In this document: one piece after another, positions 1 through 8,467 of the stretch
How positions within the stretch are numbered: the first letter of the stretch is position 1
How the letters are laid out: each line of letters begins with the position of its first letter
Assembly (NCBI GenBank): GCA_963747005.1
Contig: CAVVDT010000015.1
Span: 310,001-374,000 of the forward strand
Length of the DNA stretch: 64,000 nucleotides
From: CAVVDT01 sp963747005
GTDB lineage: Bacteria; Pseudomonadota; Alphaproteobacteria; Rhizobiales; Aestuariivirgaceae
Direction: 5' to 3'
Made by a program: the position numbers and the translations under genes
Notes under the pieces: generated by a model
The model's input: the letters and a program-made list of their open reading frames with translations, nothing else
Databases searched by the model: none
What the model was told of the DNA's origin: nothing

Positions 1-1
1 C

Positions 2-631
2 GCGACGCTTGAAGCGCTGGTGCCCGGCGCCGTCGACGGGCTGGTGGCGCAACTGGTCATCGCCGACGGGGGCTCCGACGATGCAACGCTCGATATCGCC
101 GGTCAGGCCGGCGCCGATATCGTCAGCGCCGTTGTGGGACGCGGCGGTCAGTTGCGGGCCGGCGCCGAGGCGGCGCGGGGAGCCTGGCTGCTGTTCGTCC
201 ACGCCGATACCCGGCTCGAACCCGGCTGGGTCGATGAAGCGAGGGCCTTCATCCACGATGCCGGACCTGAACAGGCAGGTTATTTCCGTCTCGCCCTCGA
301 CGACAACCGCTTGAGGGCGCGTCTCGTGGAACGGGCGGCAGCCTGGCGCGCGGCGCTGTTCGGCCTGCCCTATGGCGATCAGGGCCTGTTGATCTCGCGC
401 GCCCTCTATGACGAGGTCGGCGGCTTTCGCCCGCTGCCGTTGATGGAGGACGTCGACATCGTCCGCCGCATTGGCCGCCACCGACTGAAAGCGCTGCAGA
501 CCCGCGCCCTCACCAGCGCCGCGCGTTATCGCCGCGATGGCTATGTGCGCCGCCTCTTGCGCAACCTCGCCTGCCTCGCCGGCTACTTCGCCGGTGTGTC
601 GCCGGAGCGTCTGGTGCGCTTTTACCGATGA
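2..631 (+). CDS. TIGR04283-type family 2 glycosyltransferase (5' end outside window)
   Basis: The 5' end is cut by the window edge; the frame is open from base 2. Visible are a GT2 fold signature (IADGGSDD), the metal/nucleotide-binding stretch FVHADTRL and the acceptor-side motif MEDVDIVRR. This is the pattern of the small glycosyltransferases annotated as TIGR04283 (arsenosugar-biosynthesis-associated). It ends in an ATGA overlap with the next gene, a TIGR04282 (DUF2064) protein, and the two are commonly found as neighbours. The arsenosugar link is a family label; nothing visible here proves the substrate. A GTG at 20 is in frame, but the motif-bearing region begins so close to it that the true start is almost certainly upstream. 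Confidence 0.85.
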   Translation, partial: ATLEALVPGAVDGLVAQLVIADGGSDDATLDIAGQAGADIVSAVVGRGGQLRAGAEAARGAWLLFVHADTRLEPGWVDEARAFIHDAGPEQAGYFRLALDDNRLRARLVERAAAWRAALFGLPYGDQGLLISRALYDEVGGFRPLPLMEDVDIVRRIGRHRLKALQTRALTSAARYRRDGYVRRLLRNLACLAGYFAGVSPERLVRFYR

Positions 632-1281
632 ACCGGTCGCGCCATCTCGTCATCATGGCCAAGCAGCCGGTCATGGGACGGGTAAAGACCCGGCTTGCCG
701 CCGCCGTCGGCGCCAGCGAGGCGACCCGCGCCTACCGGGTGATGCTGGCCGACATTCTGCGCCGTCTCGCAGGCGACCGGCGCTGGATCACCTGGCTCGC
801 CGTATCGCCGGATTGGGCCGCCCGCCCCGCCTGTTGGCAAGGCGACTTCAAGCCCCGCCTCATCGCCCAAGGCCCGGGCGAGCTCGGCCGCCGCATGCAA
901 TCCCTCATGGACCGCCTGCCGCCGGGTCCAGCCGTCATCGTCGGCAGCGACATTCCGGCCATCGCGCCGGACGACATCGCCCGCGCCTTTCATGCCCTCG
1001 CCGGCCGTGACGCTGTCTTCGGCCCGGCGAGCGATGGTGGCTACTGGCTGGTGGGTCTTGCCCGCCGCCGCCCCGAGCGGCCCTTCGCCGGGGTGCGCTG
1101 GTCAAGCCCCGATGCCCTCGCCGATACCCGCGCCAACCTCTCCGGCTGCCGCGTCGGCCTGCTGCGCACGCTTGCCGACATCGACACCGCGGAAGATCAC
1201 CGCGCCTGGCGCAGGAACGGTTGCCGCCCTATTCGGCCGGTTGCGCCAGCGCCGCGGCGCGCATCTTCACCCAGAAGGTGA
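628..1281 (+). CDS. TIGR04282/DUF2064 glycosyltransferase-like protein
   Basis: A 217-aa protein with the DUF2064 signature: N-terminal MAKQPVMGRVKTRL (the nucleotide-binding loop of nucleotidyl/glycosyltransferase-A folds), GSDIPAI in the middle and DGGYWLVG after it. The family often pairs with TIGR04283 glycosyltransferases, as here: the ATG overlaps the previous stop (ATGA), so the two are probably translationally coupled. The last 53 bases overlap, tail to tail, the 3' end of the leftward MFS gene. The final 20 or so residues (Pro/Arg rich) look like unconserved read-through, so the effective domain ends around residue 195. Confidence 0.85.
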   Translation: MNRSRHLVIMAKQPVMGRVKTRLAAAVGASEATRAYRVMLADILRRLAGDRRWITWLAVSPDWAARPACWQGDFKPRLIAQGPGELGRRMQSLMDRLPPGPAVIVGSDIPAIAPDDIARAFHALAGRDAVFGPASDGGYWLVGLARRRPERPFAGVRWSSPDALADTRANLSGCRVGLLRTLADIDTAEDHRAWRRNGCRPIRPVAPAPRRASSPRR

Positions 1282-2419
1282 CGGCGGCCGCTGCGATGGC
1301 GGCGGCGAACAGCGACATAACCGCATAGACCGGCCCCAGCCCGCCGGCGGGCGTATAGAGCCAGGCGATGAACGGCACCACACTGGCCGCCGTGGTGAAG
1401 CCCAGAAGGTAGCGCAGGGCATAAGCCCGCGCCCGCCACTGGTCCGGCACGGTGCGCGCCACCAGAAGATCGTTGACCACCACCTGGCCATAGACGGCGG
1501 CGAGGATCAGGGCCGAGGCGACAAGCACCGCCGGTCCGGAAAGGCTTGCCACGGCGATGAAGCCGGCAAGCTGCATCAGCGCCAATGAGACGAAAATGCG
1601 CTCGATGGCGATCCTGTCGATGAGCCTGCCGACGATGATCTGGGTCATCGCCCCGGCCAGATAGATTGAGGTCGCGAGCCCGCCGATGAGGATGGGTATG
1701 GCGGCGATGGCCGGTACTTCTTCCGCCACCAGCTTGGGCAGGGTGATGGTGACGGTATTGAAAGTGAAGCCGCCCGCCGCCACCGTGATGCCGATCGCCA
1801 CGGCGACAAGCAGGAAATCGGGTGCGCTGTTGAAGCGTTCGCGGCCGGCCACCTTGCGCACCGCCTCGCCGGTCCCCGCCGGCACCAGCGCCAGATAGGC
1901 AAGGCCGATGGCGATGAAGACGAAGCCTGGCAGCGCGAAGGCCCAGCGCCAGCCGAGCGCTTGCACCAGCCCGGCGGTAAAGAGCGGGGCGGCCGCCACG
2001 CCGAGGTTGCCGAAGACGCCGTTGAGCCCGAAGGCCCGCCCGCTTGCCCCCTTCACCGTCGACATCATTGCCGTGCCCACCGGGTGGTAGATGGCCGAGA
2101 ACAGGCCGACCAGGGTCAGGGCTGCCGCCAGTGACCAGATGCCCCGGGTGAAGGATGTGGCGATCATCGCCGCGCCGCCGCCGAGGAAGAACACCCCCAG
2201 CATGTTGCGCCGGCTCCAGTGATCGCCGAGCCAGCCGGCCGGCAGCGACAGGAGCCCGAAGCACACGAAGGTGCCGGTGGTGATGGCGATGCCGGTGCCG
2301 TAGCCGATGCCGAACAGCGGGGCAAGCGTGAGGACCGCGGTAGGGTAGACGAGCAGCATGTAGTGGTCGCAGAAATGCGCCGCGTTGATGAAGCCGAAGG
2401 CGCGCCTGCCGCTGCTCAT
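1229..2419 (-). CDS. MFS transporter
   Basis: An integral membrane protein of about 396 aa with roughly 12 hydrophobic segments, the usual major facilitator size and layout. Early motifs (AAHFCDHYMLLVYPTA, then LPAGWLGDHWSRR between TM2 and TM3) match the MFS loop 2-3 consensus G-x-x-D-R/H-x-G/S-R-R. Substrate cannot be assigned. I take the ATG at 2419 (MSSGRRAFG), 10 bases past the moaB stop. An in-frame TTG at 2455 would add 12 residues and overlap moaB. It lies downstream of moaB on the same strand, so they are probably co-transcribed. Its 3' end overlaps the convergent DUF2064 gene. Confidence 0.88.
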   Translation of the reverse strand: MSSGRRAFGFINAAHFCDHYMLLVYPTAVLTLAPLFGIGYGTGIAITTGTFVCFGLLSLPAGWLGDHWSRRNMLGVFFLGGGAAMIATSFTRGIWSLAAALTLVGLFSAIYHPVGTAMMSTVKGASGRAFGLNGVFGNLGVAAAPLFTAGLVQALGWRWAFALPGFVFIAIGLAYLALVPAGTGEAVRKVAGRERFNSAPDFLLVAVAIGITVAAGGFTFNTVTITLPKLVAEEVPAIAAIPILIGGLATSIYLAGAMTQIIVGRLIDRIAIERIFVSLALMQLAGFIAVASLSGPAVLVASALILAAVYGQVVVNDLLVARTVPDQWRARAYALRYLLGFTTAASVVPFIAWLYTPAGGLGPVYAVMSLFAAAIAAAAVTFWVKMRAAALAQPAE

Positions 2420-2429
2420 GGACTTGAAG

Positions 2430-2972
2430 TTACTTGGGCCGCCGATGCTCGTCAATTCTCGGCATGATCTCGACGAAGTTGCACGGGCGATGCCGCAGGT
2501 CGAGCTGCTTGACCAGCAATTCGTTCCAGCCGTCGCGGCAGGCGCCGGGCGAGCCGGGCAGGCAGAACACGTACTTGTTCTTGACGATGCCGGCGACCGG
2601 GCGCGATTGCATGGTGGAGGTGCCGATCTTCGGCCATGAGATCATGTGGAAGGTGATCGCAAAACCTTCGATCTCCTTGTCGAACAGGCCGCGCATGGCC
2701 TCCGGCGTCACGTCGCGGCCGGTGAGCCCGGTGCCGCCGGTGGTGATGATCACGTCGATATCGGCGCGGTGCGCCCATTTCCTGATCTTGGAGCGGATCT
2801 GTCTGACGTCGTCCTTGACGATCGCCCGACCGGTCAGTTCATGGCCGGACTGGGTGATGAGGTCGCAGAGCACCTGGCCGGACTTGTCGTCCTCCAGGGT
2901 ACGCGTATCGGAAACGGTCATTATCGCGATATTCAGCGCCACGAACGCGCGATCCGCACTCAACTCCGCCAT
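2430..2972 (-). CDS. moaB: Molybdenum cofactor biosynthesis protein MoaB
   Basis: A 180-aa protein of the MoaB/Mog family, which binds molybdopterin and adenylylates it or supports that step in molybdenum cofactor assembly. Diagnostic features are ALNIAIMTVSDTR at the N-terminus, the substrate-binding TTGGTGLTGRD loop, the acidic EAMRGLFDKEIEGF segment and the PGSPGA loop near the C-terminus. Length is normal for bacterial MoaB. The MFS gene follows on the same strand. No other Moco gene is in the window, so this copy is isolated from the rest of its pathway. Confidence 0.95.
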   Translation of the reverse strand: MAELSADRAFVALNIAIMTVSDTRTLEDDKSGQVLCDLITQSGHELTGRAIVKDDVRQIRSKIRKWAHRADIDVIITTGGTGLTGRDVTPEAMRGLFDKEIEGFAITFHMISWPKIGTSTMQSRPVAGIVKNKYVFCLPGSPGACRDGWNELLVKQLDLRHRPCNFVEIMPRIDEHRRPK

Positions 2973-3227
2973 CTGCCGGGCCTCTCGCTTTCACAGCCGC
3001 CAGCGGTCCGATGACCGCCCGCCTCAGACAATTGTTCATGTGAGCGGAATAAACCGTCTGGAGATCCAAAGATCTCCGGCAATATCCCACAAATGCCCCG
3101 TTCAATGCCCACTCGCCGACGCGAAGCTAACAAAAAACCGTTGTTCCTGAAAGGCATAATATGTCGCTGATGGGAGGGCGGAAGGTTCGCCCTTGCACCG
3201 CCTTTGCATGCCATGACCGCAGCATCG

Positions 3228-4043
3228 TCAGCCGCCGCTGTCGAGATGCTCGCGAACGGCAAGAAGGTCGCGCCAGGCAAGCCGCTTCTGTGCCGGCTGG
3301 CGCAGCAGGTAGGCCGGATGCAGCGTGGGCATCACGGGGATGGTCCCGTCCCCGGCGGTGATGCTGGTCCAGCGCCCCCTCAGGCGCAGAATGCCCTCCG
3401 ACGTGCCGATGAGGCGCTGGGCGGGCGTGGCGCCGAGGCAGACGATGAGGCGCGGCCGCATGAGCGCGATGGTGCGCTCAACGAACGGCATGCACATCAA
3501 GGTCTCGGCTTCCGTCGGCTTGCGGTTGCCGGGCGGGCGCCAGAAGATGACATTGGTGATGAGCACCGCCTTTTCCGGGTCGTCGGCGTGGCGGTCCATG
3601 CCGATGGCCGCCAGCATGCGATCGAGAAGCTGGCCCGAACGCCCCACGAACGGCTTGCCCTGCAAGTCCTCCTCGCGCCCGGGCGCCTCGCCGATCAGCA
3701 ATACCCGGGCTTCGGGGTTGCCGTCGATGTAGGCGAGGTTGGTGGCGGTGCGCTTCAGCGGGCACTGGTCGAAGCCGGCCAGCGCGTGGGCGATGTCGTG
3801 GAGGCTCATGCAGCGCGCCGCCAGCGCCTCGGCGCTCCCCGCCGTCTCCCGCGCTGCCGCGGGCGCGACCGGCACCGAAACCGATGCAGCGGCAGGGGCT
3901 GAGATCGCCGGTGCCTGTGCTGGCGGCGGCGTCAGGCGGTCGCGCGGCACTTCGGCGATGGCCTCGTCGGCGCCCATCTCGATCTGCCAGATGAGCTCTT
4001 CCAGCCGTCGCGCCTTGTCGTCATGTGGGCCGTTCGGTGCCAT
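3228..4043 (-). CDS. Uracil-DNA glycosylase, family 4-like
   Basis: A 271-aa protein. The UDG superfamily core starts near residue 110: GEAPGREED (motif 1, residues 119-127), GKPFVGRSG, LITNVIFWRPPGNR and the C-terminal LHPAYLLR (motif 2). This is the type-4 pattern, excising uracil from DNA. Cysteines are at 78, 94, 184 and 202; family 4 uses four to hold a 4Fe-4S cluster. The last pair has normal spacing, but the first pair is far wider than the usual CxxC, so cluster binding is uncertain. The first 75 residues are an acidic helix plus an Ala/Pro linker. I chose the ATG at 4043; the open frame upstream to 4670 is antisense to ETF-QO. Confidence 0.88.
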   Translation of the reverse strand: MAPNGPHDDKARRLEELIWQIEMGADEAIAEVPRDRLTPPPAQAPAISAPAAASVSVPVAPAAARETAGSAEALAARCMSLHDIAHALAGFDQCPLKRTATNLAYIDGNPEARVLLIGEAPGREEDLQGKPFVGRSGQLLDRMLAAIGMDRHADDPEKAVLITNVIFWRPPGNRKPTEAETLMCMPFVERTIALMRPRLIVCLGATPAQRLIGTSEGILRLRGRWTSITAGDGTIPVMPTLHPAYLLRQPAQKRLAWRDLLAVREHLDSGG

Positions 4044-4092
4044 GGTCCTGCTTCTGGCCGCTTTTTGCGCCGACCGGGGCCGCAACCAGGTT

Positions 4093-4121
4093 TTGCGTGC
4101 GGCAATGGCCTCCACTATAAG
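4093..4121 (+). promoter_or_regulatory. Putative sigma-70 promoter for ETF-QO
   Basis: TTGCGT, a 17-base spacer, then TATAAG, 42 bases upstream of the ETF-QO ATG. A clear ribosome binding site (GGAGGG at 4149-4154) precedes that ATG. The hexamers and spacing are close to the general housekeeping consensus. Confidence 0.5.
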
Positions 4122-4163
4122 GGGGCGCGAGTTGAAGGTTAAGATGCTGGAGGGCAGTGCGAG

Positions 4164-5837
4164 ATGAGCGATCAGGACACGGTCCAACGCGAGTCCATGG
4201 ACTATGACGTGGTAATCGTCGGGGCCGGCCCCGCCGGTCTTTCGGCGGCCATCCGCCTCAAGCAGCTGGCCGCCGCGGCGGGCAGCGAGATCGCCGTCTG
4301 TGTGCTGGAGAAAGGCTCCGAGGTCGGCGCCCACATTCTCTCCGGCGCTGTCGTCGATCCCATCGCCCTTAACGAACTGATCCCCGACTGGAAGGAAAGG
4401 GGCGCGCCCCTCAACACCCCGGTGACCGAGGACCGCTTCTATATGCTGGGCGCCGGCGGCGCCCTCAGGCTGCCCAACTTCCTCATGCCGCCCCTGATGG
4501 GCAATCACGGCGCCTATGCGGTGTCGCTGGGCAATGTGTGCCGTTGGCTGGCGACCCAGGCCGAGGAACTGGGGGTGGAGATCTACCCCGGCTTTGCCTG
4601 CTCCGATCTGGTGACGCGCGATGATGGCTCCATCAAGGGCGTGGTGGCCGGCGTCTTCGGCCTCGATCACGATGGCAATCCCAAGCCCGATTACCAGCCG
4701 GGCATGGAATTGAACGGCAAGTATGTGTTCATCGCCGAAGGGGTACGCGGCTCACTCGCCAAGAAGCTGATCAACCGCTTCGATCTCTCCGCCGGGCGCT
4801 GCCCGCAAAAGTTCGGCCTCGGCATGAAGGAACTGTGGGAAGTGAAGCCGGAGAACCATCGCCCCGGCCAGGTCACCCACACCATGGGCTGGCCGCTCGG
4901 CCTGAAAGCCGGTGGCGGCTCGTTCATGTACCACCTGGAAGACAACCTCGTCTCGGTCGGCTTCGTGGTGCATCTCAACTACGAGAACCCCCACCTTTTT
5001 CCCTACATGGAGTTCCAGCGCTTCAAGCATCACCCGATGATCGCGTCCGTCCTCGAAGGCGGCAGGCGCGTCGCCTATGGCGCCCGCGCCATCACCGAGG
5101 GCGGCCTGCAATCGGTGCCGAAGCTGACCTTTCCGGGCGGCGTCCTCATCGGCTGCTCGGCCGGCTTCGTCAACGTGCCGCGCATCAAGGGGACCCACAA
5201 CGCCATGAAGTCCGGCATGCTGGCGGCAGAGGCGGCTTTTGCCGCTATTGCCGAAGGGCGCGAGGGCGACGAACTGACGGCCTACGTGGAGGCCTACGAG
5301 AATTCCTGGGTCCACGCCGATTTGAAGCGGGTGCGCAACGTCAAGCCCATGTGGTCGAAATTCGGCCTCATCGGTGGGCTGTCGCTGGGCGGCCTCGACA
5401 TGTGGACCAACCAGATCTTCGGATTTTCCTTCTTCGGCACCCTCAAGCACGGCAAGCCCGATTACGCCTGCCTCAAGCCGGCGAGCCAGTGTCCGGTAAT
5501 CGACTATCCCAGGCCCGACGGCGTTCTGTCCTTCGACCGGCTGACCAACGTCGCCTTTTCGGCCACCAACCACGAAGAGGACGAGCCGGTCCACCTGAAG
5601 CTCAAGGACCCGGCGATCCCCATTGCCCGCAACCTGCCCGAATACGACGAACCGGCCCAGCGTTATTGCCCCGCCGGTGTCTATGAGGTGTTGAAGGATG
5701 AAACGGGTAAGCCCTATTTCCAGATCAATCACCAGAACTGCGTGCACTGCAAGACCTGCGACATCAAGGACCCGGCGCAGAATATCGACTGGCAGGTACC
5801 GCAGGGCGGCGAGGGCCCCAACTACCCCAATATGTGA
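4164..5837 (+). CDS. Electron transfer flavoprotein:ubiquinone oxidoreductase
   Basis: A 557-aa membrane-associated flavoprotein that passes electrons from electron transfer flavoprotein (acyl-CoA dehydrogenases, dimethylglycine and related dehydrogenases) to ubiquinone. The N-terminus holds the FAD Rossmann motif VVIVGAGPAGLSAA (about residues 15-28). The C-terminus has the 4Fe-4S ligands: one Cys in YCPAGVYE (near 502) and three in CVHCKTCD (526, 529, 532). Length matches bacterial and mitochondrial ETFDH. It is monocistronic, with its own promoter-like element. The acyl-CoA dehydrogenase at 37765 is a plausible indirect electron donor. Confidence 0.96.
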   Translation: MSDQDTVQRESMDYDVVIVGAGPAGLSAAIRLKQLAAAAGSEIAVCVLEKGSEVGAHILSGAVVDPIALNELIPDWKERGAPLNTPVTEDRFYMLGAGGALRLPNFLMPPLMGNHGAYAVSLGNVCRWLATQAEELGVEIYPGFACSDLVTRDDGSIKGVVAGVFGLDHDGNPKPDYQPGMELNGKYVFIAEGVRGSLAKKLINRFDLSAGRCPQKFGLGMKELWEVKPENHRPGQVTHTMGWPLGLKAGGGSFMYHLEDNLVSVGFVVHLNYENPHLFPYMEFQRFKHHPMIASVLEGGRRVAYGARAITEGGLQSVPKLTFPGGVLIGCSAGFVNVPRIKGTHNAMKSGMLAAEAAFAAIAEGREGDELTAYVEAYENSWVHADLKRVRNVKPMWSKFGLIGGLSLGGLDMWTNQIFGFSFFGTLKHGKPDYACLKPASQCPVIDYPRPDGVLSFDRLTNVAFSATNHEEDEPVHLKLKDPAIPIARNLPEYDEPAQRYCPAGVYEVLKDETGKPYFQINHQNCVHCKTCDIKDPAQNIDWQVPQGGEGPNYPNM

Positions 5838-5972
5838 GGATTCTTGGGGTTTCTTGCGTCATCTTTGCCGCCGGTAACCAAAATGATCGCTTCCTGCCGC
5901 AATCTTGCCCATGATCTGGTAGCACTATTGACGGGATAGAGGGGGCGGTTAGTTGCGGTTGAGGTGGGCGTG

Positions 5973-6986
5973 GTGACGAAAGCCACACGAACCATAATGG
6001 TTATGCTGGCGCTGACGCTGGCCGCGCCGGCGGCTGTCGCCGATAGTGCGCACGACCAGCCGTGGAACCAGCCCGCCTCCCAGCGCCAGCCCCGCAATGA
6101 CGGCAAATCCATCTGGCAGCGGCTGATCCCGACCTTCTCCACCGCCGGTCGCGCCAAGGTCAATGGCGACCTGACACCCAGCCGCAATTATACCAATCGG
6201 GATAACGTCGGCGTTGCCAAGCGCCCCGTCGTGGCGCACCGGTCGCCGCGCGTCATTACCCCGGTGCCGGTCTCCAGGGTGGCCCGCGACGTTACCCATG
6301 CCAAGAAGACGCCACAGAAGACCACCGAGGCCTGGTGGTGGGAGAATGTCGGCAATCCGCCGGTGGACAAGCTGCGTGCCTGCATCGGCGAATTTGCCGC
6401 CACCGAGGCGCTGCGCGATACGGCCGCCCGGCCCGATGCCATCATGACGAAGGCCGTCGGCAGTCGCTGCCGCAGCGACTACACCGCCATGGTCGATGTG
6501 CTGAGCCACGGTCTTGCCAAGGCACGCTACGACGCAGCCATGACGGAGTTGCGGCGCACCACCTTCCTGCCGGCCGCCACCACTGCGACCGACACCGCCC
6601 GCGCCGAGGCCCGCCGCAAGGCCAGCCTCGCGGTAAGCGAGCCGCCCGATCTTGCCCGCGCCAAGCAGGCGATGTTCGACTGTTTCAACCGCGAGGCCGA
6701 CGGACTGGCGCTGCAGAACGCCGCTGCCCCCCGGCTTCTGGCGCGCGAGGTGGTGGCACGTTGCGACGAGCAGACGCGGGGCTTCTTCGACACCTTGTTC
6801 GTTGCCTTTCCGGTCGACAAGAAGAGCCACGATGCCTCCATCCGCATCGCGGTGGAGCAGAACTACATGCCCGCCATTGCCGATCGCATCCGCGTCGTGC
6901 GCCAGGGCCAGCCGGTGATCAATTCCAACACCTCCGGCAACGCCGCCGACCCGCCCGCCAACACCACCGTGGTGATCAAGCAGTAG
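5973..6986 (+). CDS. Secreted protein of unknown function
   Basis: Not recognised. About 337 aa with an N-terminal signal peptide (basic start, then MVMLALTLAAPAAVADS). A Pro/Arg-rich low-complexity region follows (to about residue 110), then a helical C-terminal half containing four cysteines in paired contexts (LRACIGEF and SRCRSDY; FDCFNREA and ARCDEQT). The two Cys-containing stretches look like an internal duplication of a roughly 110-aa unit, possibly disulfide-linked in the periplasm. I prefer the GTG at 5973, because GAGG lies a few bases upstream; GTGs at 5964 and 5970 and an ATG at 6000 are also in frame. It converges on the MltB gene. Confidence 0.7.
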   Translation: MTKATRTIMVMLALTLAAPAAVADSAHDQPWNQPASQRQPRNDGKSIWQRLIPTFSTAGRAKVNGDLTPSRNYTNRDNVGVAKRPVVAHRSPRVITPVPVSRVARDVTHAKKTPQKTTEAWWWENVGNPPVDKLRACIGEFAATEALRDTAARPDAIMTKAVGSRCRSDYTAMVDVLSHGLAKARYDAAMTELRRTTFLPAATTATDTARAEARRKASLAVSEPPDLARAKQAMFDCFNREADGLALQNAAAPRLLAREVVARCDEQTRGFFDTLFVAFPVDKKSHDASIRIAVEQNYMPAIADRIRVVRQGQPVINSNTSGNAADPPANTTVVIKQ

Positions 6987-6998
6987 GCGCTTCCGGTC

Positions 6999-8267
6999 TC
7001 ATTTCACCCCGGCGTGGCCGAACACCTGCGGTCCTGGCCAGCAGTCGAGCGCAAGGTCGTATTTCTTCTCGTAAAGCCCCGTGGCGATGCGGGTGCGAAA
7101 GCCGATGAGACCGTCGACGGTGTCGCCGATGTTGTAGCCCTCGGCGAGGAACCTTCTTTGCAACGCCGCGACTTTCAGGCGGGAGTAGGTGCTGATGCGG
7201 CCCCACGGGGTCACAAAACCGTTGTCCTTGCCAGCGATCCGGTCGGCAAGCTGGCCGACATAGATGACGTAGAGATCGCTGTTGTTGTAGGTCTTGATGA
7301 CATAATAGTTGCGGGTGCCGAGAAACGCCGGGCCGAAACGGGCGGCCGGCAGGATGAGGTAGGCCTCGTCCTTGAGATGTGCCGGCGCGATGCTGCGCCC
7401 GCCCGCCGGGGCAAGTCCCATCTTCAGCCAATGGGCGATGCTGCGGCCATGATCGCTGCCCTCCAGGGTGCAGTCGACGGACGCCGGCAGCGTTACCTCG
7501 TAGCCCCACGTCTCGCCCCGCCGCCAGCCGCTGTCGGAGAGGAATTTGGCGGCGCTCGCCAGCGCATCGGGCACCGATCCCCAGATATCCTCGCGCCCGT
7601 CGCCGTCGAAATCGACGGCCTCGCTGAGGACCTGGCTCGGCAGCATCTGCATCAGGCCCATGGCGCCCGCCCACGAGCTTTTCATTTCGCTGCGCCTGAC
7701 ATGGCCCCTTTGCAGGATTTCAAGCGTAGCGAGCAGTTCGGGGCGGAACGTCTCGGGCCGCCGGCCCATGAACGACAGGGTGGCAAGCGTCCTCACCGCG
7801 TCATAGGGGATGGCGGCGCGGCCGTAGTTGCTTTCGCGCGCCCACAAGGCGATGAGGATGTCGCCCGGCACCCCGTAGCGCTTCTCGATGCGTTTCAGCA
7901 CCGGCCTCCAGCGCCTTGCCTCTGCGCGGCCGCGCCCGGCAAGCGCGGCGATGGAGGCCTCGTCGAAGTAGTTTGCCGGTGCCTGGAACTCCGCCTGACG
8001 CTGCGGCGGCTCTTCCGGCTTGCCGGTGAATTTCTGATCGAGATCGGGCAGCGACCAGTCGAGGTTGAGGTCCTTGAAGGCGGCATCGAAGACCGGCCTG
8101 GAAACCCCGAGTGCCTGTGCCTGTGGCCACAAGGTCGCGATGAAGCGGACAAAATCGCGTTGTGCCGTGGCCCGGCTCTGGGCGAGACAGGCGCCGCCAT
8201 GCAGCAGGATGAGACAGGATATGGCCAGGATGGCCAGACGGTGGCCGGGGTGCAAGCGCTTCCTCAT
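6999..8267 (-). CDS. Lytic murein transglycosylase, MltB family
   Basis: A 422-aa periplasmic enzyme that cleaves the MurNAc-GlcNAc bond of peptidoglycan with formation of a 1,6-anhydro end. A signal sequence occupies residues 1-29 (cleavage after ACLA or CLAQ). The SLT-like domain has the catalytic glutamate in LWARESNYG (E145), followed by TLSFMGRR and AGAMGLMQMLPS. It matches the TIGR02283 MltB type of alphaproteobacteria, including a C-terminal peptidoglycan-binding-like segment (about residues 350-415, GYNIGDTVDGLIGFRTR). It is divergent from the TPR gene across a 200-bp region. Confidence 0.93.
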   Translation of the reverse strand: MRKRLHPGHRLAILAISCLILLHGGACLAQSRATAQRDFVRFIATLWPQAQALGVSRPVFDAAFKDLNLDWSLPDLDQKFTGKPEEPPQRQAEFQAPANYFDEASIAALAGRGRAEARRWRPVLKRIEKRYGVPGDILIALWARESNYGRAAIPYDAVRTLATLSFMGRRPETFRPELLATLEILQRGHVRRSEMKSSWAGAMGLMQMLPSQVLSEAVDFDGDGREDIWGSVPDALASAAKFLSDSGWRRGETWGYEVTLPASVDCTLEGSDHGRSIAHWLKMGLAPAGGRSIAPAHLKDEAYLILPAARFGPAFLGTRNYYVIKTYNNSDLYVIYVGQLADRIAGKDNGFVTPWGRISTYSRLKVAALQRRFLAEGYNIGDTVDGLIGFRTRIATGLYEKKYDLALDCWPGPQVFGHAGVK

Positions 8268-8467
8268 GGCGAAAGCCTATCGCGCCGGGCCATTGCGGCC
8301 AAGCCCGTCATCATGTTGCCGGAATGTTTACCGCTGATGACCGAAGATTGATCGCCGTCGCGGCGCTTGCGGCGCAATGTAAATGGGCGCAAATTGCCGC
8401 CTTACACCGAATTCATCGCAAGGGCGGCCCCCGGCGGAGCTCCCTGGCATCTGGAGGATTGAACGAA

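Noticed and set aside
4044..4670. Extension of the uracil-DNA glycosylase frame upstream to 4670
   Set aside because: The extra 209 codons are antisense to ETF-QO. The ATG at 4043 leaves room for divergent promoters, including a good one for ETF-QO.
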